A stretch of DNA of 64,000 bases, taken from assembly GCA_002914805.1 (NCBI GenBank), contig JXTB01000108.1, positions 179,103-243,102 of the forward strand. The letters run 5' to 3'. The translations under genes were made by a program, and so were the position numbers. Source of the DNA: Parasponia andersonii (Eukaryota > Streptophyta > Magnoliopsida > Rosales > Cannabaceae). The notes beneath the pieces are model-generated. The model did not search any database. It was given only the letters and a program-made list of their open reading frames with translations, and had not been told where the DNA came from. Shown here in pieces: positions 35,308 to 49,199 of this stretch (the stretch's first letter is position 1; each line of letters opens with the position of its first letter).

Positions 35308-37257
35308 TGTCACGACCCAAATTCCGAGTCAGTGACTGAAAAAGAATTTCACAAGTAGAATTTCATACTTTATTTTAAAAAATAAATGAGACTGCAATTC
35401 TAATTAATAATAATTAATAAAACATAAATATGCATCACTTCGTTATCACCAGTGGGCATCATAGATTAGGCTAAATCCAAAGTATGAGTCTAAAATATTA
35501 TTACAAATCTAAGGTAAGTATCTAAGTAATTACCAACCACAAAATTAGGATAAACTTCTTCTTGGATTACTCCACCCCAGAGTTGCCCAAATCGCACTGT
35601 AAATCACTTGAGAAGGGAAAGAAAGGGGGGTAAGCATTCACATGCTCAATAAGAATTCCAATTACGTTTTTTGATATGAATGCAACTTTTCAAATCTGTA
35701 TGGTTAGTACCTTTCCAAAATCCATTTATAAAAGCAAAGAAATTAAAATCATAAGTAATCATGTTCATTATTGTACATATCATAAATCAACCAAGTAAAA
35801 GTATATACATGAGCTCTCATCCTCCCATTACGGTCCTGTAATATCTCTGTAACAGAAGTACCCAGTATGCTGACACTATCCGGAGGTGTGTTAGTAAATC
35901 CTGCGCATGGGTCTAGGTCTCTCACCTAGTGCTGCAGTAACTCGCCAACGATCTAAATACCATGATACTAAAATAGAATTCAAGTACGTGATCCTATGAT
36001 AGGTACAACATGTCATAGAGTGTGTAATAACCATGCATCAAGTATTTTAAGAAATCATGCTTTAATACTCATTTGGTATTATTCTGGGATTTACAAAAAA
36101 TTCGGCAGCATAACGGCTATATTTTTCCAAAATCAAAATTTCAAACTTGCATAAAAATCAAAACAACCAATCCCATATATCTCAACAATTCACAAATTTA
36201 TCAAATATCCAATCAAACTATTGAATTCTATGAAAATCGACATTTCCAAGAAATAGGTCATAATGCATATTTTAAATCAAAATAAGTATAAAAGTTAGTA
36301 ATTGAACCCCTACCTCACTAGAATAGTGATATTACGCCAATGGGTCCTCGAGGTGCCGTTAAACGATCACTCGGAGGGTCAGGAACCAATTCTAAACTCT
36401 CGATCGCTCACTTGTGAAAAATCAACTCCTCAATAGAGTTTTGAATCGACAAACAAACATCTTTACCGAACTCCTAGCACCCAAAATAGCTAGATTAGAC
36501 ATATGATTCGACTAGTTCAGGTCCAAGCCGACACCGGATTGGTGTCACGTAAAACGAGACAAAATCTAAGATGTTAGATATGATTTTTCGTGCCGATCAC
36601 CAAATATAGTCAATATATATATATATATATCAAACATCACCATTTTCCGAGTACATCCAAAAAATGACATCAAAAACAAATCTAACAGTCGGATTAAAAG
36701 TCGAACCCGAGCTCAAAAATACGCAAAAATGACAACTTTTAGTCCGAGCAAAATGGGATCGTGTAATATATGCCTTTAGGTTCCTTTCAACGATACGAAC
36801 CCAACGAGCCCAAGAACACGACCTGAAACGGTCCGAAACGACGCTGAAAATTCAAAGTCCTCCGCGGCCCAAAACGGCATTTCTCGGCAGTGGCTGTGGG
36901 CATGCGACACGGCAACTGACAGTGTAGGGAATCTCCGGTGGTCATTGGTGGGGCGCGACAATGGCCGGCGGTGTGTCTCGGCTGGGATCGGTCTTTTGGC
37001 GGCTCGACGAGGAAGAGAGAGCTGACAGAACGAGCGAGAAAGAGAGAACGAGCAGAGAGAATGAGCGAGAAAGAGGGAACGGGCAAGAGAGAGTGTGTGT
37101 GTGTTCGAAGAGAGCAAGAGAGAATGAGAGAGACAAGAGAGTGAGATCGGAGGGGAGAGAGAGAGTGGAAAAAAATATCTGTTTTTCTTTCTTTTTTTTT
37201 TTTTTTTAACTTTTGGTCAAAAGATCCTTTTGCCCTCGATAAAAATGAGATTTTACA
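35308..37257 (-). repeat. 3' LTR of the gypsy element
   Basis: On the minus strand it starts TGTAAAATCTCA and ends TTTGGGTCGTGACA, and it is 1950 bp long. It contains a purine-rich (GAGA-like) stretch near 37010-37170 that gives misleading Ser/Leu/Arg-rich ORFs on both strands. Confidence 0.9.
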
Positions 37258-37329
37258 TTCTCCCTTCCTTACAAGAATTTCGTCCTGAAATTTAAAGTAC
37301 AAGATATAAATCAAAGTACAACCTCAGGT

Positions 37330-40000
37330 TGAAAATTGAACAAATGAGGATACTTTTCATACATCTTGGTCTCAAGTTCCCAAATTGCTTCTTCTTCTTG
37401 GTGGTATTCCTAAAGAACCTTGACAAACAGTATCTCTCTATTACAAAGCACCTTGAGCTTTCTCCCCAGTATTCGAATTGGTTGCTCCTTATTAGTCACA
37501 TTCTCTTAGATAGATACTTTTATATATTGGACAACGTGAAGCGGGTCAGGTATGTACTTCATGAGCATTAAAACATGGAATACATTGTGTACTCGACCTA
37601 ACTGCGATAGTAGATCTAAACGATAAGCAACAGGCCTAATTCTTTCAGAAATTTCAAATGGCCCAATATACCTTGGAGCTAACTTCCTTTTAACTCTAAA
37701 TCTTATGACTCTACGCGTTGGTGTAACTTTCAAGAATACCCTGTCACCAATGTCAAACTCTACCTCGCATCTTGAGATGTACGCATAGCTTTTCTGGTGA
37801 CTTTGAATAACCTTGAGTCTCTCTCTGATCTTGTTAATCTTCTCGGTAGTCTCTTATACTAGCTAAGGCCCAAGAGTAACACCCTCCTCTGCATCAGCCT
37901 AACACAAGTGTGATCTGCAAGGTCTCCCATATAACACTTCATATGGAGCTATACCAAGACGAGTTTAGTAGCTGTTGTTGTAAAAAAACTCCACCAATGA
38001 TATGTGATCATCCCAGCTTCCGCCAAAATCTAGTATACATGAACGAAGTATATCTTCTAGGATCTGTATAGTCCTCTCAGATTGGCCATCTGTCTGAGGA
38101 TGGCGAGCTGTACTAAGATTCAATTCTGTTCCTAAAGCTCTCTACAAATTTCTCCAGAACTTTGATGTAAATCTTGGATCTTTGTCAGAAACTATGTTTG
38201 ATGGTACCCCATGTAAGTGAACAATATTATCCACATAAAGAAGACTAAGTCGGGAGAGTGAAAAGTCAATCCTGATCGGTATGAAGTGTGCAGTTTTTGT
38301 CTTCCGATCAACTATCACCCAAATAACATCATTCTTTCTTTGAGTCTTTGGTAGGCCTGTTACAAAATCCATGGTGATTTTATCTCACTTCTATTCTGGA
38401 GTAGGTAAAGGCTAAAGTAGTCCAACTAGCCTATGGTGTTCTGCTTTGACTTGTGACAAGTCATACACTTAGCTATAAAAGTAGCTACCCTTCGTTTCAT
38501 GTCTTTCCACTAGTACTGCCTCTTTAGATAATGGTATATCTTAGTACTACCAGGATGTACTACGAACTTAGACTTGTGAATCTCAGTCAAAATAGTTTCT
38601 CTAAGATAAGTGTCATTGGCTATAGCTAGCCTTACATTGAAAAGCACAAACCTTTCTTTATTGGTACTCTAACTATCCAACTGCTCACCATTCTAAAGTT
38701 GGTTCCAGACCGCTCTCAATTCTTGATCTTGCTATTGACTTTGTTGTGCTATTTAGAGAAGTGATGGTGTAGCTACAATATTGCTGATACTAGCAGTCAT
38801 CTCATTTTTGTTATACTCTAAGTTGTAGTCACCAATGGTAACCGAATTCTTCCAATCTTCTAGTATCAACAAAGCAAACACGTTGTGAGACTTTCTATTC
38901 AAAGCATCAGCTACAACATTAGCCTTTCCAGGATGATACTGAAGTTCGAAGTCATAGTCATCCATATACTCAACCCATCTTTTTTGTCTTAAGTTCAGGT
39001 CTTGTTGAGTGAATAGATACTTCAAACTCTTATGGTCAGAATAAATCTCAAACTTCACACTATACAAATAGCATCTCTATATCTTAAGAGCAAAGATCAC
39101 AACTGCTAACTCTATATCATGAGTGGGGTAGTTCTTCTCATGTGGCTTTAACTGATAGAAAGCATAAGCTACTACCTTGCCGTTCTGCATTAAGACACAT
39201 CCCAGTCCTGAACCAGAAGTATCGGTATATACCACATAAGGCTAATTACTATTAGGAACAGTAAGAGTAGGTGCAGTTGTTAATCTCTTCTTCAATTCCA
39301 TAAAAGCTACTTCACAATCATTATCCCATACAAACTTGACATTCTTCCTCGTTAACTTTGTCAAAGGCATTGTAATTCTTGAGAAATTCTCAATAAAGCG
39401 GCGGTAATAACCCGCTAGACCAAGAAAACTTCTTATCTCAGATACATTCTTTGGTCTTTCCCATCCTAGAACAGAATCTACCTTGGAAGAGTCAACAGAA
39501 ATTCCTTAATGAGATATAACATGTCCTAAGAATTTCACTTCCGTCATCCAGAAGTCACACTTGAATCTCTGGCATAAAATTGATGATCTCTCAAGGTCTG
39601 AAGCATAATTCTCAAGTGCTTAGCATGTTTTTCTTGAGTTTCAGAATAGAATAAGATACAATCGATGAAGATAACCACAAACCGATCTAAATAAGGTCTG
39701 AAAATTCTGTTCATAAGGTCCATGAATGCTGCTAGAGTATTATCAGACCAAATGGCATAACTAGGAACTCAAAGTGACCATAACGAGTCCTAAATACAGT
39801 TTTCGGTATGTCTTCTTCCCTGATCTTTAACTGATGATAACTAGATAGAAGATCCATCTTAGAAAAGAATCTTGATCCACCCAGTTGATCAAACAATTCA
39901 TCAATTCTTGACAAGGGATATTTGTTCTTTACTGTTAGCTGATTCAGTTTTCTATAATCCACACAGAGTCAAAACGTTCCATCAGCTTTCCTGGCAAACA
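37330..40000 (-). pseudogene. Gypsy pol: RT, RNase H, integrase, chromodomain-like tail
   Basis: RT motifs lie at 39962-39732 ([20 protein letters not shown], then [13 protein letters not shown]). RNase H lies near 39240-38860 ([13 protein letters not shown], then [16 protein letters not shown]). The integrase core is at 38372-38142 (MDFVTGLPKTQ, then HGVPSNIVSDKDPRFTS). The integrase C-terminal part is at 37733-37520 (KLAPRYIGPFEI, then HNVFHVLML). A chromodomain-like tail ends in YPHLF near 37345. This order and tail fit chromoviruses of the Tekay/Del type. The copy is broken. Confidence 0.85.
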
Positions 40001-41990
40001 GAACAGGAGTACCCCATGGAGAGATACTACTCTTAATGAATCCCTTTGATAAAAGATCATCTAGCTGACTTTTCAACTTAGTCATTTCTGCTAAAGCCAT
40101 GCGATAGGCTGGAATAGAAACTGGTTGAGCCCCAGGTTTCAAATCAATGCAAAATTCGATCTCCCTATCAGGTAGTAGCCCTAGTAATTTCTCGGGAAAA
40201 ACATCTGGAAACTTGCTAACCACTGATATCTAAAGGTACTGATCGGCTGCTCTCATCTCACCATCGATGGCAAATAAATTCCCACAACACTCTAGCTTCT
40301 TTCTTCCACTTATGCATACTTTCAGAATAGGACTCGGTTTCAAAGGATTCAAGTGAGCTTGGTAAACAACAGGATGCCCATCCTTTAGAAAGAGGGTCAC
40401 TCTCTTGTTGAAATAGTCAACAGTCGCTCGGTACTTGGATAGCCAATCTATACTGAGAATCACATCAAATTGTTGCAAAGGTAATACAACTAAATCTGCT
40501 AGTAGCTTCCTACCATCAATCACAATAAGACAATAATGACAGATAGTAGAAACATCAGTAACTCCACCCATAGGTGTTCTCAAGGTCAATACATGGTCAA
40601 ACATAGAACATTCCAATCCCAATATTTGAGCAAACAATATGGAGATGAAAGAATGAGAAGCACTGGCATCAAATAAGACATGAGCCCAAGAATGAGAAAT
40701 AAGAATCATACCATCAACAACACCTCTGTCAGTGTGGTCCTGAGTCTTATCTACCTCTCCAACCACATAGGCTTGACCAGAAGCTTTTCCTTTTCCTTTG
40801 TTTCCATTTCCTTGATCAGGGTGACTGCTACTAGTTCCTGGACTAGTACTGGCATATCCACGCCCTCCTTGGTTTTCAAAAATTTTTAGAGTTTGAAAAT
40901 TCTAAGTATAGTCTTGGTTGTAGCCTGAACCTTGTAGCCTATACTGATGCTGGTACTGAGAACCATAAGGCTGCTGATAAAGAGTGGAAGTGAATACCTG
41001 AGACTAGGTATAAGACTGCACTGGCTTCATCTGACTGCCCTAAAAAAGAACTGAGGCACTCTGACTTTCCTATAATCCTCCTTGAGACAATGGAGATCTC
41101 TGTTGACGGTAGGGGCACGCTTTCTTCTGGTGGCCTTGCTGTCCACAATTAAAGCAGCCATAAGGTCTATAGCGACCTTTCCTTGAAGAGTCACTACTGT
41201 TACTACTCCCACTATTCTGAGAGTTTTGCTCTTGCCATTGCCCTTATCTCTTCTTGTTTATTTTCCTCTCATTTCCCTTGTTTCTTGAACGATCTCTCAT
41301 TGCTCATTGATCATAAAGAAAAGCCTCAGCTTTTTGGATTGTAGCAACTAAGTTAATCAGATTGCTGAAGGATTGGGCCACAATCTTCTCTAAGATGGCT
41401 AGTCTCAAAGCCTCCATGAACTTGACAATCTGAAGGATAGGATCCATCTCGGGTATATAAGCATATTGTACCAACTCCATAAACCTCACATAATACGCAT
41501 TCATTGTCATGTCACCCTGCTTGAGCCGTTCATACTCTCTAATCATAGCAGCTCTATGACTAGCGTTAGCATAATGACTCCTGAATAATCTCTCAAAGGC
41601 TTCTCAAGTCATGTCAATCACGTCCTAGGTCAACTTAACTATCTCCCACCAATTAATAGCTCCATCAGTCAGCTTATAAGTGGCAAATATTACTTGGAAC
41701 TCTGTTGGCATTCCAATAGTTGTGAAGGTCCTCTTGACATCTCTAAGCTATCTCTCAGCTGAGGTGGGATCAGGTCTCCTATCGAATGATGGTAGATTAA
41801 GTTTCATGAAGTCCTTGAAGAAACTAGTCTGATGGGCCTCAGGGTTTCGTTCTGTCCTCAGACCCGATAATGCTCATAAAGCGTTATATAAGTTGGCCAG
41901 AGGGTCAGGGGCTTGCTATTGTGGTGGAGATGTTTCAGCCCTAGGCTCTTGCCTCGGTATTCTTCTCCTCGGAGGCATTATAGTTCTGTA
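40001..41990 (-). pseudogene. Gypsy gag and protease
   Basis: Gag runs from about 41990. It holds the retrotransposon-gag type block MIREYERLKQGDMTMNAYYV (from 41546) and a CCHC zinc knuckle CFNCGQQGHQKKAC (near 41150-41110). A retropepsin-type segment with FDASASHSFIS lies near 40680-40640, and DVILSIDWLSKY near 40430 is typical of the protease end. It is broken. Confidence 0.8.
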
Positions 41991-42111
41991 TTCATATGCC
42001 AAAGTGTTAGCGAGATAGTAATGCAATTACTTTTGAAAAAGAAGTCATAATCTAGTCTAATGGTATCACATCTGAGGTAATTAAACCTCTACTCTGATAC
42101 CAAAATCTTTC

Positions 42112-44168
42112 TGTCACGATCCAAACCCCGGGCCAGTAGCAGAAAAGGAATTTCACAAGTAGAAATTCATAAATTCTTTTAGAAAATAAATGAGACTGCA
42201 ATTCTAAAAAAAAAAAAGATGACAACTAGTTTACAAAAATAGTTTAAATTATAAATTCTCACAGTTTGTGATTATCACTAGACATAAACTATTAATAATA
42301 ATTATGAAACATAAATATGCATCATATCGTCATCACCATTGGACATCATAGATAATACAGGTTAAATCCAAAGTATGAGCCTTAAATATTATTACAAATC
42401 CAAGGTGAGTATTTAAGTAATTATAAACCACAAAATTAGGATAAACTTCTTCTTAGATTACTCCACCCCGGAGTTGTCTAACTCGCACTGTAAATCACCT
42501 GAGAAGGGAAAGAAAGGGGGGTGAGCATTTACATACTCAGTAGGAATTCCAATTATCTTTTTTGATATGAATGCAACTTTTTAAACCTGTATGGTTAGCA
42601 TCTTTCCAAAATCCATTTATAAAATAAGTTTGTAAAGAAATCAAAATCATAAGTAATCATGTTCATTATTGTACATATCATAAATCAATCAAGTACAAGT
42701 ACATACATGAGCTCTCAACCTCCCATCACGGTCCTGTAATACTTTTGTAATAGAGATACCTAGCATCCTGACACTACCCGGAGGTATGTTATTAAATCCT
42801 GCGTAGGTGCCTAGGTCCTTCACCTAGCGCTACAAGAACTCACCAGCAATCTAAATACCATGATACTAAAATGGAACTCAAGTACGTGATCCTATGGTAA
42901 GTACAACATGTCATAGATTGTGTAATAATCATACATTAGGTATTTTAAGAAATCATGCTTTAATACTCATTTGGAATTATTCTGGGATTTACAGAAAATC
43001 GGGCAGCATAACGGCTGTATTTTCCCAAAACTAAAATTTTAAACCTGCATAAAAATCATAACAACTAATCCCAAAACAATCCAATATATCTCAACAGTTC
43101 ACAAATTTATCAAATATTCAATCAAACCATTGAATTCCATGAAAATTGATCTTTCCAAGAAATAGATCATAATGCACATTTTAAATCAAATATAACACTT
43201 GGTAATTGAACCCCTTACCTCACTAGAATAGTGATATCACGCCAATGGATCCTCAAGGTGCCATTGAACGATCGCTCAGAGGGTTAGGAACCAATTCCAA
43301 GCCCTCTATCACTCACTTGTGAAAAATCAACTCCTCAACAGAGTTTTGAATCTATAAACAAACCTCTTTGCCAAACTCCTAGTATCCAAAATAGCTAGAT
43401 TAGACATATGATTCGACCAGTTTAGGTTCGGGCTGACACCGAACCGGTGTCACATAAAATGAGACAAAATCTAAGCCGTTAGATATGGTCTTTCGTGTCG
43501 ATCACCAAATATAATCAATATATATATATATCAAACTTCACTATTTTCTGAGTACATTCCAAAAATGACATCAAAAACAAAATCTAATGGTCAGATCAAA
43601 AGTCGAACCCGAGCTCAAAAATACACAGAAATGGCAACTTTTAACCCGGGCAAAATACGATCGTATAATATATATATTTAGATTCCTCTCGATGATATAA
43701 CCCAACGAGCCCAAGAACATTACCTGAAATGTCCCGAAATGATGCCAAAAATTCAAAGTCCTCTGTGGCCCAAAACAACATTTCTCGACGAAGTGAGGCT
43801 CGACGGTGGCTGTGGGCAGGCGGCATGGCAACTGGCGGCGTGGGGAAGCTCCGCCGGTCATTGGTGGGGAGCGACGATGGCCGGCAGTGTGTCTCGGCTG
43901 GGCTCGATCTTTCGGCGGCTCAACGAGGAAGAGATAGCAGAAAGAACGAGCGAGAGGGAATGAGACACAAGGAGAGAACTAACGAGAGAGAATGAGTGAG
44001 AAAGACAGAATGAGCGAGGGAGAGATTGTGTGATCGGAGAGAGTGAGAGAGAATGAGAGAGACAAGTGAGTGAGATCGGAGGGGAGAGAGAGAGTGAAAA
44101 AAAATATCTATTTTTTTTTAAATTTGGTCAAAAGACCCTTTTGTTCTCGATAAAAATGAGATTTTACA
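42112..44168 (-). repeat. 5' LTR of the gypsy element
   Basis: It has the same ends as the 3' LTR and a length of 2057 bp. Most of the length difference from the 3' LTR comes from the stretch near 42207-42295. Confidence 0.9.
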
Positions 44169-44173
44169 TATTG

Positions 44174-46730
44174 GATTTTGTAATCAATTTTTAATGAGAT
44201 TCATAAAAGAAATTACATTCTCCACGATACCAATAGAAGTAATAAAACTAATGCTAATATCCTAAATTTATTAACCATTTTCTTTGCAAGATTATTAATA
44301 CTTTTCAACCTAAATAACTATTCACTGTGAGGTTGATTGTGTTTAATTAGTGGAGAAGCTGAAAGGTTACAATTTTAGTAGGGGAGAGTATAGCTATAGC
44401 TTTTTTTTTTTCTTTTTGTTTTGCTTATTAAATTTTATTATATTAAACTTCAACCTTGATGTAAAGATAGTCTATCATAATTTGAGCCACTTTAGTCTTT
44501 TTTTCTATTTCACTCAACTAAATTCAATCAAATTCATTAAAAAAACAAAAAATCTCTAAACTAAACTAATATGTAGTTATTGGTTATAAATTTTTAGGGC
44601 TAATAACATTTTTACTAGGAGCTTATAAGTTTAGTTACAAGTTTTTCTTATTTTAATGCGAGGGATAAATTATATTTTAAAAATAACATTTATGTTTTTT
44701 TTGTTTTGTTTAGAAAAAAATGCAGTGGACCCCAATGTGCCTCCGTGCATGCCTGCACTGCACCCAAACATTATATATAACACTGTCCCTCGTCTAATCT
44801 GAAGCCACCAGATATTAGGAGAGTCCACACGCGCGCGTGGGATAAGTTTGATTTTCACTTTATTCTTTTAATAATTTGAATGCCTATGTGTTGAATATTT
44901 ATTACATTGGTGCAATTTTTTAGTCTCGTTATGATATTGGCAACTAAGTAGGGAGGGCAGTCTAACTGATCGTTAAGGACATATATAGTTATTCAATTCA
45001 AACGAGGACAAAAAAATAATTGGAAAATTAAAATGCGTGTCCTTATTTTACAATTCATTATAATAAATGTTCCTTCTTCTTTTTGTAGTTAAATGATGAG
45101 TATATGTATTTTTTAAATTTTTGAAAGATTCTAGTAGATGTAATTTTTGCATTTAGTAAATTTTTGAAAGAGTCGTTATATGTATTTTTTATATGAAAAA
45201 TATTAAGTATTTCAATTAATTTACTAAAATTTTTATACTAATGTGACATTTTTATTATTTAATTAGTGTACTAAAACTTATTATAAATTAATTTAATATC
45301 ATTAGCTAAATATTCTAATTAATTTACTAAATTTTTTGTACTAACACATGTGATATTTTATAATTCAATTGGTATACTGAAATTTACCACAAATAAATTT
45401 AATATTATTCACCGATTAAATAGCGACGACTCATTTAAGGCTCTCAACTTCAATAACAGGGAAGCTGAATCTGAAAGTCCAAATTTTATTTTCTCTCTCC
45501 TCGTTTACTCTCCCGTTAATTGATATCATTCAAAAACTTTCTCTCATTAAAAACTCCAAATTATTAACTTAAGTTTAAGAGTCCCTTTGGCAAGTACCAC
45601 ATAGGTGTCTAGCAACTCCCTCTCATATTACTGACCTCGGGTCTCGAAGTCAGGAGAAAGGCCGTCCTATACTTTTGGGCTTAGACTTATCCTAAAGAGA
45701 TGATTTGGACTTCACTTTTAATAACGACTGATGATCAATTCCTTAATCTTGCACTTGTCAATAGTGTCAAGACAAAATTTTGTACCAACAGTCATCAAGT
45801 TTAGTTTTTTTCTAACTTCAAATATGATTTTTTGAACTTATATGTGGTTTTTCAACCATGACTAAAACAATTTAATTATGTTTTAGTTTGTTTTTGACTG
45901 GCATCAGATTTTTTCTAGATGGTGAGTATGAAGGGTAATCTCAAATTTTCTATTTAAAAAAAAATTGAAAAGATCTACTTTTGTAAATGACTTTTAATTT
46001 AATAAATATGTATATAAATCTTCACTATAGATTTTAAAATATGTTCAAAATCAATAATGCTACTAGATATTAGTAGGGCTCCAATTCTAGATGTATTTTT
46101 TTTTAATATATATTTTCTATCTTATTGTTTGATACGTTGTTTTATACTTTTATACGTGTATCTACTAGCAGACTCTTTAATCTCGTAGTATATAGTAGAA
46201 GTTACGCTTGAAGAATGAAAATATTAGAGAGTTTAAACGGAGTATTTAGCAATTCTCGTATTACTAGTTATAACTTGGGATATTAAATTGGATAAAAAAT
46301 TTGACGACTTTACATCAGCTGACGTTTACAAAAATACAATAAAATATCTAGTAATAATGGAGAGAATCCGACTAAGACATAGTTAAAAGTATAAAATATA
46401 AGGCCTATGTATCTCACTTTCTGCGTAAAGTGGCCTTTTTTTGCTTAATTTGTTATGCTTTCTCTCACACAGTGGTTCATGGAAACTAGTACGGCGCTTT
46501 TTTTCCTTGCTCTAGTTCCCTCTTCTTTTAGACCAGACCAGACCAGAAAACAAGATATCTGGAAAATGTTCTTTTCCAATTCAAGAATGGTTGTTGGCAT
46601 GGCAATTTCGCTCCATGCCAGACTTACCCAGAGAGTGTGACTTAATAATTATAGATATTTAACGTTAATTAATCACGGGTAATTATCATTTGTAACTCTA
46701 AATATACACATATAAATATGTATATTATTT
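44174..46730. other. Intergenic DNA right of the gypsy element
   Basis: No gene is supported. Small ORFs (for example 44350-44559 and 46455-46640) have no recognisable motif. A short CG-rich patch (CACACGCGCGCGTGGG, near 44825) stands out in AT-rich DNA. Confidence 0.5.
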
Positions 46731-47070
46731 GGGTCAATTTTGCTTTCGGCTCCAGAGCCCTAGGGTCAGTCCAAATTTAGCCTAACATTGAAATGTGTCA
46801 GTTTTGGCTTAGGAGTTACGTTTTTTAAATTCTAGTTTTTCTCCTTAAATTTTCATATTTCTAAATTCTGATTACTAACCGTAAACCACTAGTTCGAATG
46901 CCAAAACTAAGGAGTTAAATAAGAAAATTGAGACGAAGAACATAGTCCAATGATGAAAATTGATATTTAAAGTTCCTGGGCCAAAACTGATTTATTTCAG
47001 AAATCTCCAGACTAAATTGGAACTAATCCTATAGTTTTGAATTCAGATACCAAAATGAGTCTAACTTAAT
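46731..47070. mobile_element. Degenerate TIR element (about 340 bp)
   Basis: The first 95 or so bases (GGGTCAATTTTGCTTTCGGC, later GTCAGTTTTGGCTTAGGAGT) pair with the complement of the last 95 (GACTCATTTTGGTATCTGAA, later ATCAGTTTTGGCCCAGGAAC) at roughly two thirds identity. It contains no coding sequence. The end style resembles the larger TIR element in the PLC intron at 57638. Confidence 0.55.
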
Positions 47071-49199
47071 CTCTTTTTAAATAATCAAGAACTAAAATAA
47101 AATTGTGTTATTTTTCTAGTTTAGAACAAATTTAAACATCAAATTTATCAATAGTTTCCAAAGGCTTTGTCTTTCAGATTAGCTCGGAAACTAAAATTGT
47201 CAAGTCTAATTAGATTCTTCTTTTGACCAAATGTTAGTGCCATTTGATGTGCCAAATCAAATTGGTAATTGCCTTGCACTGTTATGTTATGCACCACGTG
47301 AGATGAGATTGGCTCAAAAGCAGAGTGACTAGTAATTCAGCAGACATTAAAGTTAGAAGCAAATGGTTCTTGTAAATGCCATAAAGGGATTTGAGACTTT
47401 AACGATAAGATATGCTTTTGATCATGATGTGACACCATTCTCCATCTAAAAGGGACTTGAACGGTGAGATAAAGTCTGAAAAGAAATAAAGAATAAGTCA
47501 ATTTTGAAAATAAAATATCAAAATGGTTTTGTGGGGACCAAATGATAACTATTTGTAGAGAAGAGAGAGAGAGAAGAAGAAAGGGTTTTGCTAAGTGATA
47601 GATTTCCCAATTTTGTGAGATTCTTGGTGAACATATTCAACCTTCCACTCACCTGGTGGTTGAAAACTAGCCAGCGTCGCCTTTTGCCATTTTTTTTCTT
47701 AAAAAAAATTTGTACTCTGAGATGTTTGCATTAATCATGGAAGTAAATCTCTCCCAAATCTATAGTATTTACAATTTGAATTATTTGCCAATACATATCA
47801 GCTTCCCTAAATCAAATTATTCCCATCTCTTTCTCTTCATTTCTTTATCAGTAAAGTATGGTGTGACCGTGGCCTTTGGCCTTGTCATGAAACGTACTTT
47901 TCCAAGCTCCTTGAGAATTTGGGGACTTTAGTAGTGTAGCCGATTTCATAAAATGGTTAAAAATAAATGTCGGTTTTTTTTTTACCTTCTAATAAATATC
48001 CAAATAAATGATTTTAGATAAATTTGACTATTTTTATAAATCAAGTGCACGAAATAGACACTACTCTAATTTCTCTTGTTTGCAATCTGCAAGGAACTGT
48101 CTACCCTTGCTCTTTGAAGAGGCTAAAAATAAATACTCTCCCACAAATTATGGTGCACGAGTCTAATTATGTTCCTTTGTAACGAGGCAAGAGTAGAGGG
48201 GTGTCTCTTTGGGCTGGGCTTCAAATTGGGCCGTCCACACTAGGAAGTCGCTTATTGAGCCCAACGTTGTTGAATGCTGCTAGTACTCATCATTTGCACA
48301 AACAAAATCTGGACGCGAGCGAGTAAATGAAGTCGAGGATTAAACAAGCAAAATGTCATAAAGATCGGTTATTTTTTAATTTAAACTTTGAAATTTGTAT
48401 TATGTAAAATAATATTGTAAGATTAAAAATTTATAAAATTTAAGATAAACTCTATAAAATAATACTGTAAGATTAAAAATTTATAAAATTTAATACTCTG
48501 TATTGATTTTTGTTATTAAAAATAATCAAAAAAAGTGAATGTAACGTGGTTTTTTGCAATTTATATTTAAAAGTATAAGAACTTTTAGATTTTTTTTAAA
48601 TTAGACAATTTATTATATGATGCTCATATCCACAATACTTCGAGTATAGCAGCACTATTTTTCTTGTTCTTTGGCTTCCTCTCTGACTCCCTATTTAGGA
48701 ATTCAAGAAAATAATAAGACAATTATCTCTACACTACATACATATGTAGGAAATACTAAACATTATAGAAAAAATAATAGGACATTACTAATACAATATT
48801 TAGAACAATAGGCACTAATTAAGTGGGGAAAAAAATTTACGTATCAGGGAATCAAAAATAAATAAGAACTCTTGTACCCAACAACTAAAAACTCAGAGAA
48901 AGAATCCAATTAATAGCTTATACATAATAATAGAAACATAAAACTAATAAATAGCTCTAAGATAAGAGTCATAAGAACACAAATAATTGTCTCGTTTAGT
49001 CCTTCTATATCTGAAAGAATTTCCATGTCGAGTCATTCGGACATAAATCGTTGTCTAGTTTCTTGTCTCATTTTTTATCTACTCAATTAGATTTTGACAT
49101 GATAAGGTAAGAGTTTTAGCATTTAACATAGGTTAGTTAATTTATATTTTATAATTGCTCTAATAGTGATATGTTAACATACAATGGGTCTTATAGCAA
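47071..49199. other. Intergenic AT-rich DNA
   Basis: No gene is supported. A direct tandem repeat of about 55 bases (AATA(T/C)TGTAAGATTAAAA core) spans about 48409-48493. Confidence 0.5.

Larger units (their letters stand above)
35308..44168 (-). mobile_element. Ty3/gypsy chromovirus-type element (Tekay/Del-like) with both LTRs
   Basis: LTRs lie at 35308-37257 (3') and 42112-44168 (5'). The 5-base target duplication TATTG occurs at 35303-35307 and 44169-44173. A tRNA-Met primer site TGGTATCAGAG (complement of 42092-42102) follows the 5' LTR. A purine tract adjoins the 3' LTR. Gag, protease, RT, RNase H, integrase and a chromodomain-like tail follow in gypsy order on the minus strand. It is broken, with well over ten breaks. 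One 60-base LTR stretch shows 7 differences (about 12%), so it is several million years old if usual plant rates hold. Confidence 0.9.

Noticed and set aside
36776-37314. Ser/Leu/Arg-rich ORFs up to 175 codons, and similar ones at 43570-43995
   Set aside because: They lie in the purine-rich part of the gypsy LTRs and are low-complexity reading of GAGA-like repeats.
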